Source: Montanilutibacter psychrotolerans (GTDB lineage: Bacteria; Pseudomonadota; Gammaproteobacteria; Xanthomonadales; Xanthomonadaceae). Taken from it: a DNA stretch of 64,000 bases. This document shows, piece by piece, positions 28,000 through 36,974 of this stretch. Position numbers and translations under genes: made by a program. The stretch lies in contig NZ_RIBS01000001.1 in NCBI RefSeq assembly GCF_003719825.1, positions 124,001 through 188,000 on the forward strand. Direction: 5' to 3'. Positions within the stretch are counted from its first letter, which is position 1. Each line of letters opens with the position of its first letter. Below the pieces are notes generated by a model that saw nothing but the letters and a program-made list of their open reading frames with translations, did not search any database and was not told the origin of the DNA.

Positions 28000-28974
28000 A
28001 TGGGTCTTGGATCGATGCTTGCTTTCGTGTTGCTGGTCGCCGGCGTCATCGTCCTGTTCAAGGCGGTGCGCATGGTGCCGCAAGGCTTCCAATGGACCGT
28101 GGAGGCGTTCGGAAAGTACACCCACACGTTGACCCCGGGTCTGCATTTCCTGGTGCCGATCTACCAGGGCATCGGGCGCAAGATCAACATGATGGAGCAG
28201 GTGCTGGAGGTTCCCAGCCAGGACGTGATCACCAAGGACAATGCGGTGGTCAAGGTCGACGGCATCGTGTTCTTCCAGGTGCTCGATGCGGCAAAGGCCG
28301 CCTACGAGGTGGCGCAGCTGGAGATCGCCACGCTCAACCTGGTGATGACCAACATCCGCACGTCGATCGGTTCGATGGACCTGGACGAATCGCTGTCCAA
28401 ACGCGATGAGATCAACGCCAAGGTGCTGGTCGCGGTCGACCAGGCCACCCATCCGTGGGGCATCAAGGTCAACCGCATCGAGCTCAAGGACATCGCTCCA
28501 CCGCGCGATCTGGTCGAATCGATGGCGCGGCAGATGAAGGCCGAGCGTGAAAAGCGCGCCAACATCCTCGAAGCCGAGGGCTTCCGCCAGGCCGAGATCC
28601 TGAAAGCCGAGGGTCAGAAGCAGGCGGCGATCCTGGAGGCCGAAGGCAAGCGCGAGGCGGCGTTCCGCGAGGCCGAGGCCCGCGAGCGACTGGCCGAAGC
28701 CGAAGCCAAGGCGACCGCCCTGGTGTCGGACGCGATTGCCAACGGCAACGTGCAGGCGATCAACTACTTCGTCGCCCAGAAGTACATCGAGGCGTTCAAG
28801 GCGCTGGCGCAGGCACCCAACCAGAAGTTTGTGATGATGCCGATGGAGTCGGCCGGCGTGATCGGCTCGCTCGGCGGCATCGCCGAACTGGCCAGGGAGG
28901 CGCTCGGCAACGCGCCCGCCGTGCGGCCCGCGGCACGGCCCGGCGCCACCCCGCCACCGTTGTCCGGGAGCTGA
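28000..28974 (+). CDS. qmcA: SPFH/band 7 membrane protein (QmcA-like)
   Basis: 324 aa with one N-terminal membrane helix (about residues 4-22) and a stomatin/prohibitin (SPFH) domain to about residue 190 (PGLHFLVPIYQ, SQDVITKDNAVVKVDG). A long Ala/Glu-rich coiled coil (about 185-245) and a Pro-rich tail follow. Such proteins form cage-like oligomers that organise membrane microdomains and regulate proteases. The NfeD-type gene starts three bases after its stop, the classic SPFH-NfeD pair (E. coli qmcA-ybbJ). Confidence 0.9.
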   Translation: MGLGSMLAFVLLVAGVIVLFKAVRMVPQGFQWTVEAFGKYTHTLTPGLHFLVPIYQGIGRKINMMEQVLEVPSQDVITKDNAVVKVDGIVFFQVLDAAKAAYEVAQLEIATLNLVMTNIRTSIGSMDLDESLSKRDEINAKVLVAVDQATHPWGIKVNRIELKDIAPPRDLVESMARQMKAEREKRANILEAEGFRQAEILKAEGQKQAAILEAEGKREAAFREAEARERLAEAEAKATALVSDAIANGNVQAINYFVAQKYIEAFKALAQAPNQKFVMMPMESAGVIGSLGGIAELAREALGNAPAVRPAARPGATPPPLSGS

Positions 28975-28977
28975 TCG

Positions 28978-29418
28978 ATGCAGTGGAACTGGCAGACGGT
29001 GGGTTGGGCAGCGGTGGCGCTGCTGCTGTTTGCGGTCGAAACTTTGGCGCCCGGCGCATTCATGCTGTGGCTCGGCTTCGCCGCGACGGCGGTGTTCGTA
29101 ATGGTGCTGCTGGTGCCTGGCGTGCCGATGCTCGGACAGGTGACGGCCTTCGTGTTGTTGAGTTTCGTGTCGGTGCAGATCTACCGCCACTGGTTCCGCG
29201 GCCGCGGTCGCACCAGCGACCAGCCGATGCTCAACCAGCGTGTCGAGCAACTGGTCGGGCGGGTGGTGCCGCTGGAGCAGGCGATCGTCAACGGCCAGGG
29301 ACGCGTGCAGATCGCCGACGCGTACTGGAACGTTTCCGGCCCCGACCTGCCGGCAGGTGCGGCGGTCAGGATCGTTGCCAGTGACGGCATGAACCTGCGG
29401 GTCGAGCCCGCCGGCTGA
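28978..29418 (+). CDS. NfeD-family membrane protein (YbbJ-like)
   Basis: 146 aa. Three hydrophobic segments lie in the first 75 residues, followed by a soluble OB-fold (about 85-146; LVGRVVPLEQAIVNGQGRVQI) typical of short NfeD1b proteins. It partners with the SPFH protein encoded immediately upstream; the pair is thought to act in membrane microdomain organisation. A hypothetical secreted protein gene begins one base after its stop. Confidence 0.88.
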   Translation: MQWNWQTVGWAAVALLLFAVETLAPGAFMLWLGFAATAVFVMVLLVPGVPMLGQVTAFVLLSFVSVQIYRHWFRGRGRTSDQPMLNQRVEQLVGRVVPLEQAIVNGQGRVQIADAYWNVSGPDLPAGAAVRIVASDGMNLRVEPAG

Positions 29419-29419
29419 C

Positions 29420-30310
29420 ATGGCCACCACGCCGCGAGCCCGCCGCTTCGCCATGCGCTGGCTGGCCGGCTGTGTGATCGCGTCGGGAGCGACCATCGAC
29501 GCGATGCACGGCGCGGCGGTTGCTGCACCACCCGTGGGCAGGACCCTGATCGGACAATCGGCGCAGGGCGAATCCGCGCAGCGCGATTCAACCGAGCGCG
29601 CTTCCAGTGAGCGCGTTTCCACTGAGCGAGATTCCGCCGAGCGCGATCCCACGAACGCTGCCACGAAGCGCGTTTCCACGCAGGACGAACCCGTCCGTGG
29701 CGAACCCGTCGGCTCCGAGCCTGGCGGGGTTGACCCGATTCCCGGTTGGCCGTCGCTTCGGTTCCACCGCCCCTCTACGCCGGCGGCGAGGCCTCTTCTG
29801 CGCATTCCCATGCGACCCCAGCCAGAAGCGACGCCGATCGCGGGCGCGTCGGCGTCGTCAGTCGTCGAATCGCTGCGGTCGCGATTGTCCGGGCGAACGG
29901 TGCCACCGTATCCCGCTGGCCTGCGATCCAACACGGGCAGCTGCATCGGGTCCACCGACGAGGAAGGCGGCGTCTGCGCACGCAGCATCGCCACCCTGGA
30001 CGACGATCTCGGCGTCAGCCGCTATCTGTATGCGGGTGCCGCCCTGGAGCCGGTCGACGACATGCCGCAATGGCGCGTCACCGATGTGATCGCGGTGCCG
30101 TCGATGCGTCCACACGAGGCATTGCAGATCGGTACCTGCGAAGCCGATCGCAAGCCCGACGCCGCCCTGGCCGCGCTGGTAGACGCGCGTGGTGCCGGCG
30201 AAATGGTCACGCGCGTGCGGTGGGCCGTGCGCCTGCAACGCGACAGCGGCCGCTTCGTGACGGTGTCCGCGGCGACCGTCGCGTGCATCAACGAAGGCTT
30301 CGGCGAATAG
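29420..30310 (+). CDS. Hypothetical secreted protein with pentapeptide repeats
   Basis: 296 aa. The N-terminal hydrophobic stretch after two Arg clusters looks like a signal peptide ending near AVA-AP. Residues about 49-79 are a degenerate five-residue repeat of the type R-(D/A/V)-S-(T/S/A)-E, encoded by 15-base tandem repeats (29566-29655). The C-terminal 150 residues look globular, with CIGS, GVCARS, GTCEAD and VACINE suggesting disulfides. It starts one base after the nfeD-type stop and may be co-transcribed. Family unknown. Confidence 0.65.
   Translation: MATTPRARRFAMRWLAGCVIASGATIDAMHGAAVAAPPVGRTLIGQSAQGESAQRDSTERASSERVSTERDSAERDPTNAATKRVSTQDEPVRGEPVGSEPGGVDPIPGWPSLRFHRPSTPAARPLLRIPMRPQPEATPIAGASASSVVESLRSRLSGRTVPPYPAGLRSNTGSCIGSTDEEGGVCARSIATLDDDLGVSRYLYAGAALEPVDDMPQWRVTDVIAVPSMRPHEALQIGTCEADRKPDAALAALVDARGAGEMVTRVRWAVRLQRDSGRFVTVSAATVACINEGFGE
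29566..29655 (+). repeat. Six 15-bp tandem repeats inside a coding region
   Basis: Six consecutive 15-base units are visible with consensus close to GCGCGNTTCCACNGA. An additional out-of-phase copy lies at 29668-29682. They encode the R-x-S-x-E pentapeptides of the surrounding hypothetical protein. The period keeps the reading frame, so copy-number change would alter only length. Confidence 0.75.
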
Positions 30311-30384
30311 TCCGATCCGTACCCGGGCGTTTGGCCCGATGCATCTGGGATAATCATCGGCTTCCCCACCCAGGCCGCCCGTCC

Positions 30385-31506
30385 ATGACCCAGAAGACCG
30401 TCCTAAACGATACCCACCGCGCCCTCGGCGCCAAGATGGTCGACTTCGGTGGCTGGGACATGCCGATTCACTATGGCTCGCAGATCGACGAGCACCACCT
30501 GGTGCGCCAGGACGCGGGCATGTTCGACGTCTCGCACATGACGGTGGTCGACCTGCGCGGCGAGCGCGTGCGCGATTTCCTTCGCCACCTCGTCGCCAAC
30601 TCGGTGGACAAGCTGCAAAAGCCCGGCAAGGCGCTCTACACCGCGATGCTGAACCCGCAAGGCGGCGTGATCGACGATCTCATCATCTATTTCCTGTCCG
30701 AGCAGTTCTTCCGCCTGGTGGTCAATGCCGCGACGCGCGAGAAGGACCTGGCGTGGATCGGCGAACAGGCACGGGCGTTCGACGTCACCGTCACCGAGCG
30801 CCCGGACTTCGGCATGGTCGCCGTGCAGGGTCCGAACGCGCGCGAGAAGGTGCTCGGCCTGTTGCGTGAAGACGATCGTGCGCGGATCGGCAAGCTCGGC
30901 AAGTTCGTCGCCGGCGATGCGCGGACTGTGGACGGCGTCGAGCTGTTCGTCGCTCGCACCGGCTACACCGGCGAGGACGGCTTCGAGATCGTCGTGCCGG
31001 AGAACCAGGCCGTCGCGTTGTGGAACGCCCTGCTGGGCGCCGGCGTGAAGCCGGCCGGCCTCGGCGCGCGCGACACGCTGCGCCTGGAAGCCGGCATGAA
31101 CCTGTATGGCCAGGACATGGACGACGACGTGTCGCCGTACGAAGCGGCGCTGGCCTGGACGGTCGCCCTGGACGAAGGCCGCGACTTCATCGGCCGCGAC
31201 GTGCTCGAGCAGCAGAAGGCCAACGGCGCACCGCGCCAGATGATCGGCCTGGTGATGGACGAGAAGGGTGTGCTGCGCCACGGCCAGAAGGTGGTGACGG
31301 CCAACGGCGACGGCGAGATCCTGTCGGGCACCTTCTCGCCGACGCTCGGCAAGGCGATCGCCTTCGCGCGCGTACCGGCCGGCGACGTGCCGCTCGGCAG
31401 CGCCGGCAACGTGCGGGTGGACATCCGCGGCCGCGAAATCCCCGTGCGCGTGGTCAAGTTCCCGTTCGTTCGCGACGGCCAGCCGCAGGATGGCGTGCTC
31501 GCCTGA
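30385..31506 (+). CDS. gcvT: Glycine cleavage system T protein (aminomethyltransferase)
   Basis: 373-aa enzyme that releases ammonia from the lipoyl-bound aminomethyl group and passes the one-carbon unit to tetrahydrofolate. MFDVSHM near the N-terminus, [31 protein letters not shown] and the C-terminal [12 protein letters not shown] are all GcvT signatures. Length is typical. gcvH follows 200 bases downstream; gcvP is not in the window. The gap upstream is only 74 bases, so a glycine riboswitch is not present there. Confidence 0.95.
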   Translation: MTQKTVLNDTHRALGAKMVDFGGWDMPIHYGSQIDEHHLVRQDAGMFDVSHMTVVDLRGERVRDFLRHLVANSVDKLQKPGKALYTAMLNPQGGVIDDLIIYFLSEQFFRLVVNAATREKDLAWIGEQARAFDVTVTERPDFGMVAVQGPNAREKVLGLLREDDRARIGKLGKFVAGDARTVDGVELFVARTGYTGEDGFEIVVPENQAVALWNALLGAGVKPAGLGARDTLRLEAGMNLYGQDMDDDVSPYEAALAWTVALDEGRDFIGRDVLEQQKANGAPRQMIGLVMDEKGVLRHGQKVVTANGDGEILSGTFSPTLGKAIAFARVPAGDVPLGSAGNVRVDIRGREIPVRVVKFPFVRDGQPQDGVLA

Positions 31507-31707
31507 GCCGTTGCGGTCCGTCGTGCCGGCGCAGTCTGTTCCGACTGCGCCGGCACCGCACGCGGACGTGTGCGAACGCGTCGTGACGCGGCTCCCAGCG
31601 TCGTTGGCAGCACGCCACGGTTGTTTGCGCAACGTGAGCCGCCCACGCGTCCCTTGGTTACACTAACGCCCCATTTCCCCGACCACCGCAGCACCGGAGC
31701 CCCCACA

Positions 31708-32103
31708 ATGAGCGAGATCCCCGGCGACCTGAAGTTCCTCAAATCCCACGAGTGGGCCCGCGTCGAAGGCGATGGCAAGGTCACGATTGGCATTTCCGAC
31801 CACGCCCAGGGCCTGCTTGGCGACCTGGTGTATGTCGAGCTGCCCAGCGTCGGCGACCGGATTGAAGCCGGTACCGCCTGCGCGGTCGTCGAATCGGTGA
31901 AGGCCGCTTCCGACGTGTACGCACCGGTCACCGGCACCGTCACCGCGGTCAACGCCGCGCTGAGCGACAAGCCCGAAACCATCAACGAAGACGCATACGG
32001 CGAAGGCTGGATCTTCACCCTCGACATCGAGGAGCCGGAGCAGCTCAACGAACTGCTCGGCCCGGACGACTACGCCGAGCTGCTGGAAGACGACGACCAC
32101 TGA
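31708..32103 (+). CDS. gcvH: Glycine cleavage system H protein
   Basis: 131-aa lipoyl carrier of the glycine cleavage complex. The lipoylated lysine is in [14 protein letters not shown], and the opening [23 protein letters not shown] is standard. It shuttles the aminomethyl group between GcvP and GcvT. ATG 31708 follows CCGGAGCC. A structured terminator follows at 32132-32222. Confidence 0.96.
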   Translation: MSEIPGDLKFLKSHEWARVEGDGKVTIGISDHAQGLLGDLVYVELPSVGDRIEAGTACAVVESVKAASDVYAPVTGTVTAVNAALSDKPETINEDAYGEGWIFTLDIEEPEQLNELLGPDDYAELLEDDDH

Positions 32104-32131
32104 GTCGCGCAACACCGGGTGGCGACATCCG

Positions 32132-32222
32132 ACGGGAATGGCAACGGGGAGAGCAGGGTCGGCATGCCGGGCTTGTGATGGCGGCAAGGCGCCGCACCTC
32201 CCGCGGCCATTCCCGTTTTTCG
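32132..32222 (+). terminator. Long structured terminator after gcvH
   Basis: ACGGGAATGGC (32132-32142) pairs perfectly with GCCATTCCCGT (32206-32216), followed by TTTTTCG. The 63 enclosed bases hold further pairings (GGGAG with CTCCC, GCGGC with GCCGC), so the whole folds as a branched RNA of about 90 nt. It may be simply the gcvTH terminator or a 3'-derived small RNA. Confidence 0.6.
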
Positions 32223-33180
32223 TTGGGGCGTGGACGGCGTCCCAGGCGGCGCGGTGCTGGCTTCGCTGGCCGGTGTGTATGCCGCCAGCACGTCCGGTCC
32301 GCCGGTCCGTCGCGGCGCGCGAGCCACACGTTGGCGTCTCCCGTCCGACCCGGTCGCGGATTGCCGGCACGGTCGCCATCACGTGGGCTGCGGACCTCAC
32401 CACGCACGCCGCGGGCCGCAGGCCGCCCATCGACGCAAACGCCCGTGGCCAATGACGACGCAACGCGCGATGGACGCACGGCCAGGCTGCGCTGCGCCTG
32501 GCGGGCGCCACGCTGACGGCGCGCAGCGGCTTCGCCCGAACGGCTCTGCTGGCCCGACAAGCACCGCGTTGCGATGAAGGCGCTGCCGGACAGCACGACG
32601 CCGGTGTGCGTCCGAGATCGTTGGCGAACCTTCGCAGCGGTTTCGCGGCGCTTTCGAGCACGGTGATTTTCCGTCGTCGCAGGACAGCCGGGTGGTCATC
32701 GCGACGACGAAGCAGCCGGTCGGACACTCGTGTCGGATCCGCGACGCGCACCGGCGCATCGCCGGCTCGCGCGAATTCGGGTGTGCGGTTTCCCTCGGCA
32801 CTCGCGCCCGACGCCCGTGATCGATCGCCGCAATGGCCCGTCGCGTGACGCTCGTGTGGACGCGCGAGGCGTGCATCACCGTCGAAAGTCGCGCGCAGAT
32901 TCTGCGCAAATCGACTTGTGCGACGCGAAATCGGCGTTGTTCGGCGCAGGTATTTTCAAGCGGGGCGATAGCCGTGCAGCGCACGTCCTCAAACGTTCCC
33001 GCTCGACTTTCGCAATGTGGTGATTTTTTGACCATGTTTTTGAAAGCCTTGAAAACAAAGCGTTTCAGGGATTGTTGATGCACGCGGGATAGTCTTCATG
33101 GCCACGTGCGTGCCGGTATCGGGGGAGCAGTGTCGGTGCAGGTGGTGCGTGTCGTCGGGTTTGCGCATGCAAAAAGTCAT
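32223..33180. other. Gene-free stretch between gcvH and the histone-like gene
   Basis: No reading frame here looks coding. Those open on either strand are Arg/Cys/His-rich and lack initiation signals or recognisable domains. From about 32880 the sequence becomes noticeably richer in A and T, with T and A runs at 33020-33070. This may be the far upstream regulatory region of the histone-like gene. No RNA gene was recognised. Confidence 0.5.
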
Positions 33181-33189
33181 GAAGACTTG

Positions 33190-33218
33190 TTGACAGTCAG
33201 AAAAAGCGTGATTAGGTT
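33190..33218 (+). promoter_or_regulatory. Candidate promoter upstream of the histone H1-like gene
   Basis: A perfect -35 box TTGACA (33190-33195) is followed, after 17 bases, by TAGGTT (33213-33218), a weak -10. It sits in an A+T-rich patch about 380 bases upstream of the histone-like start codon, implying a long leader or a separate small RNA. Confidence 0.4.
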
Positions 33219-33362
33219 TCGCCCAGCAGACGATTCCTGCGAACGCGAGTGAGCACAACGAACGCGACAACGCGAAGCGAAAAACCGAACTCCGCCCGGA
33301 CTGTCATGACGGTGGATGCCGGCCCCGCTTCCCTCGCGATATCGCAAAGCATCTGTTCCATG

Positions 33363-33400
33363 AAACCCGGTTCGTCCTTGGCGGATCGGGTTTTTGTTTG
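33363..33400 (+). terminator. Terminator-like hairpin in the histone leader
   Basis: AAACCCG (33363-33369) pairs with CGGGTTT (33387-33393) over a 17-base loop. With the following TTGTTTG it makes a T-rich 3' side. It could end a transcript of about 180 nt starting near 33225, or act as an attenuator before the histone-like gene. Confidence 0.45.
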
Positions 33401-33595
33401 CACGACGTCTTCAACCTGTCCTGGACGGAAAGAAGCCAGGCGGGAAGATTCGACCCGTCGCGTTGCCGCGATGGGTCATTGGCATCCGTTCCGCGGCGCA
33501 TCGCGCTTGCGGCGGTTGGCCTCCGGAGAGTTGCCGGAGGCATTGTTTCGAACTGGGCTGTACACCCCGATAGACCACTGACGAGGAGCCATCAC

Positions 33596-34075
33596 ATGGC
33601 CGTTAAGAAAGCCGCTGCTAAAAAGCCCGCCGCCAAGAAGGCAGTGAAGAAGGTCGCCAAGAAGGCAGCCGCCAAGAAGACAGTGAAGAAGGCCGCCGCC
33701 AAGAAGGCGGTGAAGAAGGTTGCCAAGAAGGCCGCCGCGAAGAAGACCGTGAAGAAGGCCGCCGCCAAGAAGACCGTCAAGAAGGCTGCTGCCAAGAAGA
33801 CCGTCAAGAAGGCCGCTGCCAAGAAGACCGTGAAGAAGGCCGCTGCCAAGAAGGCGGTGAAGAAGGTCGCCAAGAAGGCGGCTGCCAAGAAGACCGTAAA
33901 GAAGGCCGCCAAGAAGTCGGCCGCCAAGAAGTCGGCTGTCAAGAAGCCTGCCGCCAAGAAGGCTGCTGCCAAGAAGCCGGCCGCGAAGAAGCCGGCGGCC
34001 AAGAAGGCCGCGCGCAAGTCCTCGAAGAAGGCCGCTCCGGCCGCGATGCCGGCCACCCCGGCGCCGATGATCTAA
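33596..34075 (+). CDS. Histone H1-like Lys/Ala-rich protein
   Basis: 159 aa built almost wholly from KKAAAKK, KKTVKK and [10 protein letters not shown] motifs, with a short terminal tail ([14 protein letters not shown]). This matches the bacterial histone H1-like (AlgP/HctB-type) proteins that coat DNA through an unstructured, highly basic chain. ATG 33596 follows GAGGAG. The longer upstream frame has a different, non-basic composition and was rejected. The gene is internally repetitive at DNA level (near-perfect 27-base and related units), so length is likely to vary between strains. A strong terminator follows at 34108. Confidence 0.88.
   Translation: MAVKKAAAKKPAAKKAVKKVAKKAAAKKTVKKAAAKKAVKKVAKKAAAKKTVKKAAAKKTVKKAAAKKTVKKAAAKKTVKKAAAKKAVKKVAKKAAAKKTVKKAAKKSAAKKSAVKKPAAKKAAAKKPAAKKPAAKKAARKSSKKAAPAAMPATPAPMI
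33610..34040 (+). repeat. Tandem repeats within the histone H1-like gene
   Basis: Units such as GCCGCCGCCAAGAAGACCGT, with synonymous third-base differences, recur with a main period of 27 bases (nine residues, AAAKKTVKK) alternating with longer [13 protein letters not shown] units. Third-base drift shows the array is not newly expanded. Confidence 0.8.
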
Positions 34076-34107
34076 GGCAAGCCCGATACCGTAGTCGCTG
34101 CAATCCA

Positions 34108-34149
34108 GCTCTCTCCCCGCAGCCCAGGCGGGGGGAGAGCTTTTTTTTT
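34108..34149 (+). terminator. Strong intrinsic terminator of the histone-like gene
   Basis: GCTCTCTCCCCGC (34108-34120) pairs with GCGGGGGGAGAGC (34128-34140), 13 bp with one wobble and a 7-base loop. It is followed by nine T residues at 34141-34149. This is the strongest terminator in the window. Confidence 0.95.
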
Positions 34150-34199
34150 GGCCGTGCAGATTGCGCGCGAAGACGGGAGCCGATGGACGCGCACGTCGC

Positions 34200-34289
34200 A
34201 AGACGGGGAGCTCCAGGCCGGCAAGCTCCAGGCCGGCAGGTTCGAAGTCGGCAACTCCTAAGACGGAAAGTCCCAGGACGGCGAGCTCC
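34200..34289 (+). repeat. Six-copy 15-bp tandem repeat downstream of the histone-like gene
   Basis: Six units of 15 bases, beginning AAGACGGGGAGCTCC and AGGCCGGCAAGCTCC, run without gaps. In the plus frame they would encode (K/R)-x-(A/G/E)-S-(S/P) pentapeptides. No start codon with a ribosome-binding site is seen and the frame soon loses its character. The rest of 34150-34660 holds no gene I can support. Confidence 0.7.
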
Positions 34290-34660
34290 AAGAGGCTCGC
34301 ACAAGGCGCCCAGCCGCCGAGCGCGCCGTCGTGCGATCGCGGCACAGGATGCCTCGGCGCACGGCAGCGCTGGGCCTGCTTCGACACGGCGAGTGGCCGA
34401 GCGTCGGGTCCAGCATCGAGTTCGTCATCGCACCATCGGGCGCGCTCTTCTAGCCAATCATCCGGCCGACACCACGCCGGCGTTCGACGCGTCCTGGGCG
34501 CCGGCGCAACGACCGCGGCGCGGTGCCAGGGCGAGTCGGCGCATGGCCGCGTGCGTGCCGCTGCTTCGACGTGCGTGACACCGTGCTTCCGGCAAACCGG
34601 CAAACCGGCAAACCGCAGCGCGCCGATGCCCCGAGGCCGGAAGGTGGGCCCGAAAACCAG

Positions 34661-34687
34661 ACGCCCCGCCGTTTTGGGGCGGGGCGT
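34661..34687 (-). terminator. Terminator of the serine hydrolase gene
   Basis: ACGCCCCGCC (34661-34670) and GGCGGGGCGT (34678-34687) form a perfect 10-bp stem with a 7-base loop. On the minus strand it is followed by CTGGTTTTCG. It lies 55 bases past the stop of the minus-strand gene ending at 34742. Confidence 0.7.
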
Positions 34688-34741
34688 TGCGTCAGGAGAG
34701 CTGCGCGTCCGGATCAGGCCGCGCAGATCGGGCCGTGACGA

Positions 34742-36175
34742 TCAGAACGGTGCGGCGGTCGCCTTGCTCGAGGTGCTGCCGGGCTGGTCGACGGATTCGT
34801 CGTCGGTGTGCGACCCCGGCACCGTCGAGGTGCCGCGCAGTTGCGCGTAGAGCGTGGGGTCGTCGAAATCGACGTCGAGCCAGGGTTGGGACTGGATGCC
34901 GATCGCCCGGTCGAGGATGGTCGGCAGCAACCCCGAAGGCAGCGCGCTTTCGCTGTTCCACATCATGGCCACACCGAGATCGCGTCCCGGCAACATCGCC
35001 ACCACGCCGCGATAGCCCTGTACCGCGCCGCCGTGGAAGACCAGGCGGTTGCCGGCATAGTCGTAAACGCGCCAACCCAACGCATAGCCGGCGCTGCCGA
35101 CGCGCTCGCGCCGCCACGCCGAGCCACGGGTCTCGCTGGGCGTGTCGACCAGGGGCTGGTGCAGGGTGGCCAGCAACGGTGCCGGCAACACGTCGGGGCG
35201 ATGACCGGTATGGGCCAGCAGCCATTGCGCCATGTCACTGGCACTGGCGTTGACGCCGGCCGCGGGCGCGACCTGGTAGTAGGTCGGCTTGGGCATCACC
35301 GACATCCAGCCCGCGCCGCGGCGCACGTGCGGGCGCGCCCATCGCGAACTGCCCTCGATGCCGTCCAGGCCGATGCTCGCGTCGTTCATGCCCAGTGGCT
35401 TGAACAGCCGCCGCTGCACTTCCTGGCTGTAGAAGTCGCCGGTGGCGGCAAACACGATGTCGCCGATCAGGCTGAAGGCGATGTTCTGGTAGCTGTAGCA
35501 GGTGCCCGGCGCGCACTGCAGCGGCGTGCTGGACAGGCGTTGGGTCAGGGTGCGGTAGTCGACGTACTTCTCGAGATCGCGGTCGTAGGTGTTGTGGGGC
35601 AATCCCACCCGGTGGCTCAGCAGGTCGGCGACGGTGACCTGTCGTGCCGCGTTGGGATCGCTGAGCTGGAAGTTCGGCATGTACTGGGTGAGCTTGCTGT
35701 CCCAGCGCAGGGTGCCGTCGTTGACCAGCAGGCCGGCCATCGTCCCGGCAAACGCCTTCGACAACGAAGCCAGCCGGAATACGGTGTGTGCGTCGACCGG
35801 TTCGGCGGCGTTGACGTCGGTGACGCCATAGCCGCGCGCGCTGAGCACACGACCGTCGTGGACGATCGCCATCGCCAGACCCGGGATGCGCTGGTTGGCG
35901 ACGAGCTGTTGCGCCATCGCCTCGAACAGGCGCACGTCGAAGCCGGCGGGCAGCGGCTGCTCGGTGGCAGCACGGTACGGGGTGGCACTCAGGCTTCCCG
36001 GCACCTGGACCGGGTACGCGCCGGCAGCGGTGCGCGGTGGCACGCTGGCGTTCGTGTTCGGCGAATTCCAGCGCAAGGACGTCTGCGCCGCCGAAACGAG
36101 CGTCATGGAGAGAAGTACGGCGGTGGCACCAAGCCGCCAGATCGTCCTTGACCGCCGATTCGCGTCGTCTTTCAT
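34742..36175 (-). CDS. Beta-lactamase-family serine hydrolase (class C/esterase-like)
   Basis: 477 aa with an N-terminal basic segment and hydrophobic signal/anchor (about residues 12-30). The beta-lactamase fold of PF00144 is clear: SxxK is SLSK at 137-140, Y-x-N is YSYQN, and the third motif is FHGGAVQG in place of KTG, as in many EstB-like esterases and D-aminopeptidases. An unusual Ser/Thr/Asp-rich tail of about 35 residues ends the protein. It probably acts in the periplasm. Whether it hydrolyses beta-lactams, peptides or esters cannot be decided from sequence; the HGG motif leans away from a true AmpC. Confidence 0.85.
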   Translation of the reverse strand: MKDDANRRSRTIWRLGATAVLLSMTLVSAAQTSLRWNSPNTNASVPPRTAAGAYPVQVPGSLSATPYRAATEQPLPAGFDVRLFEAMAQQLVANQRIPGLAMAIVHDGRVLSARGYGVTDVNAAEPVDAHTVFRLASLSKAFAGTMAGLLVNDGTLRWDSKLTQYMPNFQLSDPNAARQVTVADLLSHRVGLPHNTYDRDLEKYVDYRTLTQRLSSTPLQCAPGTCYSYQNIAFSLIGDIVFAATGDFYSQEVQRRLFKPLGMNDASIGLDGIEGSSRWARPHVRRGAGWMSVMPKPTYYQVAPAAGVNASASDMAQWLLAHTGHRPDVLPAPLLATLHQPLVDTPSETRGSAWRRERVGSAGYALGWRVYDYAGNRLVFHGGAVQGYRGVVAMLPGRDLGVAMMWNSESALPSGLLPTILDRAIGIQSQPWLDVDFDDPTLYAQLRGTSTVPGSHTDDESVDQPGSTSSKATAAPF

Positions 36176-36247
36176 CAGTCTCAGCGCCTGCGTATGCTGG
36201 GTCGTATTCGATTCTAGCGCCGAAAATCAGGTCTTGGGGGAGCAATC

Positions 36248-36844
36248 ATGGTCATGTTCTTGATCCTGTTGGCAGTTTTGGCAGTCGCGGGATTCTGGCT
36301 GGTGGGCATGTACAACGGCCTGGTCACGGCTCGTAATACCTATAAGAACGCATTCGCGCAGATCGACGTCCAACTTCAGCGCCGCTTCGACCTGATCCCG
36401 AACCTGGTCGAAACCGTGCGGGGCTACCTCAAGCACGAGCGCGAAACGCTCGAGGCGGTGATCGCCGCGCGGGCCACCGCGGTGTCGGGCCTCTCGGCTG
36501 CGCACGCCAACCCCGGCGATCCGGCCGCCATGGCTCAGCTGGGTGCTGCCCAGGGTCAGCTCAACGGCGCGCTGGGCCGGCTGCTGGCGGTGGCCGAGGC
36601 CTATCCGGACCTCAAGGCCAACGAGAACATGATCCAGCTCACCGAAGAGCTGAGCAGCACCGAAAACAAGGTGGCGTTCGCGCGGCAGGCCTACAACGAC
36701 AGCGTGCTGGCCTACAACAACCGTTGCGAAGTCTTCCCGTCCAGCCTCATCGCGAACAACTTCCGGTTCTCCCAGGCCGCCCTGCTGGACATTCCGGCCG
36801 ACAAGGCCGCGCAGGTGCGCGAAGCGCCCAGGGTCCAGTTCTGA
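36248..36844 (+). CDS. lemA: LemA family protein
   Basis: 198 aa with a short N-terminal membrane helix (residues 2-20) and then an all-helical domain. It shows YNGLVTARNTYKNAFAQIDVQLQRRFDLIPNLV, the defining LemA segment, and a later AYNDSVLAYN. The function of LemA is poorly defined, but it is widely encoded next to HtpX-like M48 proteases, as here (130 bases downstream). It is likely anchored in the inner membrane. Confidence 0.92.
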   Translation: MVMFLILLAVLAVAGFWLVGMYNGLVTARNTYKNAFAQIDVQLQRRFDLIPNLVETVRGYLKHERETLEAVIAARATAVSGLSAAHANPGDPAAMAQLGAAQGQLNGALGRLLAVAEAYPDLKANENMIQLTEELSSTENKVAFARQAYNDSVLAYNNRCEVFPSSLIANNFRFSQAALLDIPADKAAQVREAPRVQF

Positions 36845-36974
36845 GATCGGCCACCCCGCACGGCCGGTCGCGGATCGGTCCGGCGGGCCAGGACAGCGGG
36901 CGACGCCCGTTTCGGGCAAGGCGGGTCCTGGCCCGTCGGGTTGCCTCCCGCGTGCACCAGGGAGAGATGCGGCG

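Noticed and set aside
27520-29994. 824-codon open frame antisense to the SPFH/NfeD/DUF6607 genes
   Set aside because: It shadows genes with strong family matches on the plus strand. Its His/Gln/Arg-rich sequence is the usual complement of GC-rich coding DNA.
30311-30384. Possible glycine riboswitch before gcvT
   Set aside because: The gap is only 74 bases and contains no tandem aptamer-like conserved blocks.
32397-33083. Long minus-strand open frame in the gene-free region (228 codons)
   Set aside because: Arg/Cys/His-rich composition, no ribosome-binding site, no domain, and it spans the change in base composition; typical of an open frame by chance in GC-rich DNA.
33398-33595. 66-codon upstream extension of the histone-like gene
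   Set aside because: Its composition is unlike the Lys/Ala protein, and a GAGGAG ribosome-binding site lies directly before the ATG at 33596.
33596-34075. CRISPR-like array
   Set aside because: The repeats are contiguous codons for a Lys/Ala protein with no unique spacers.
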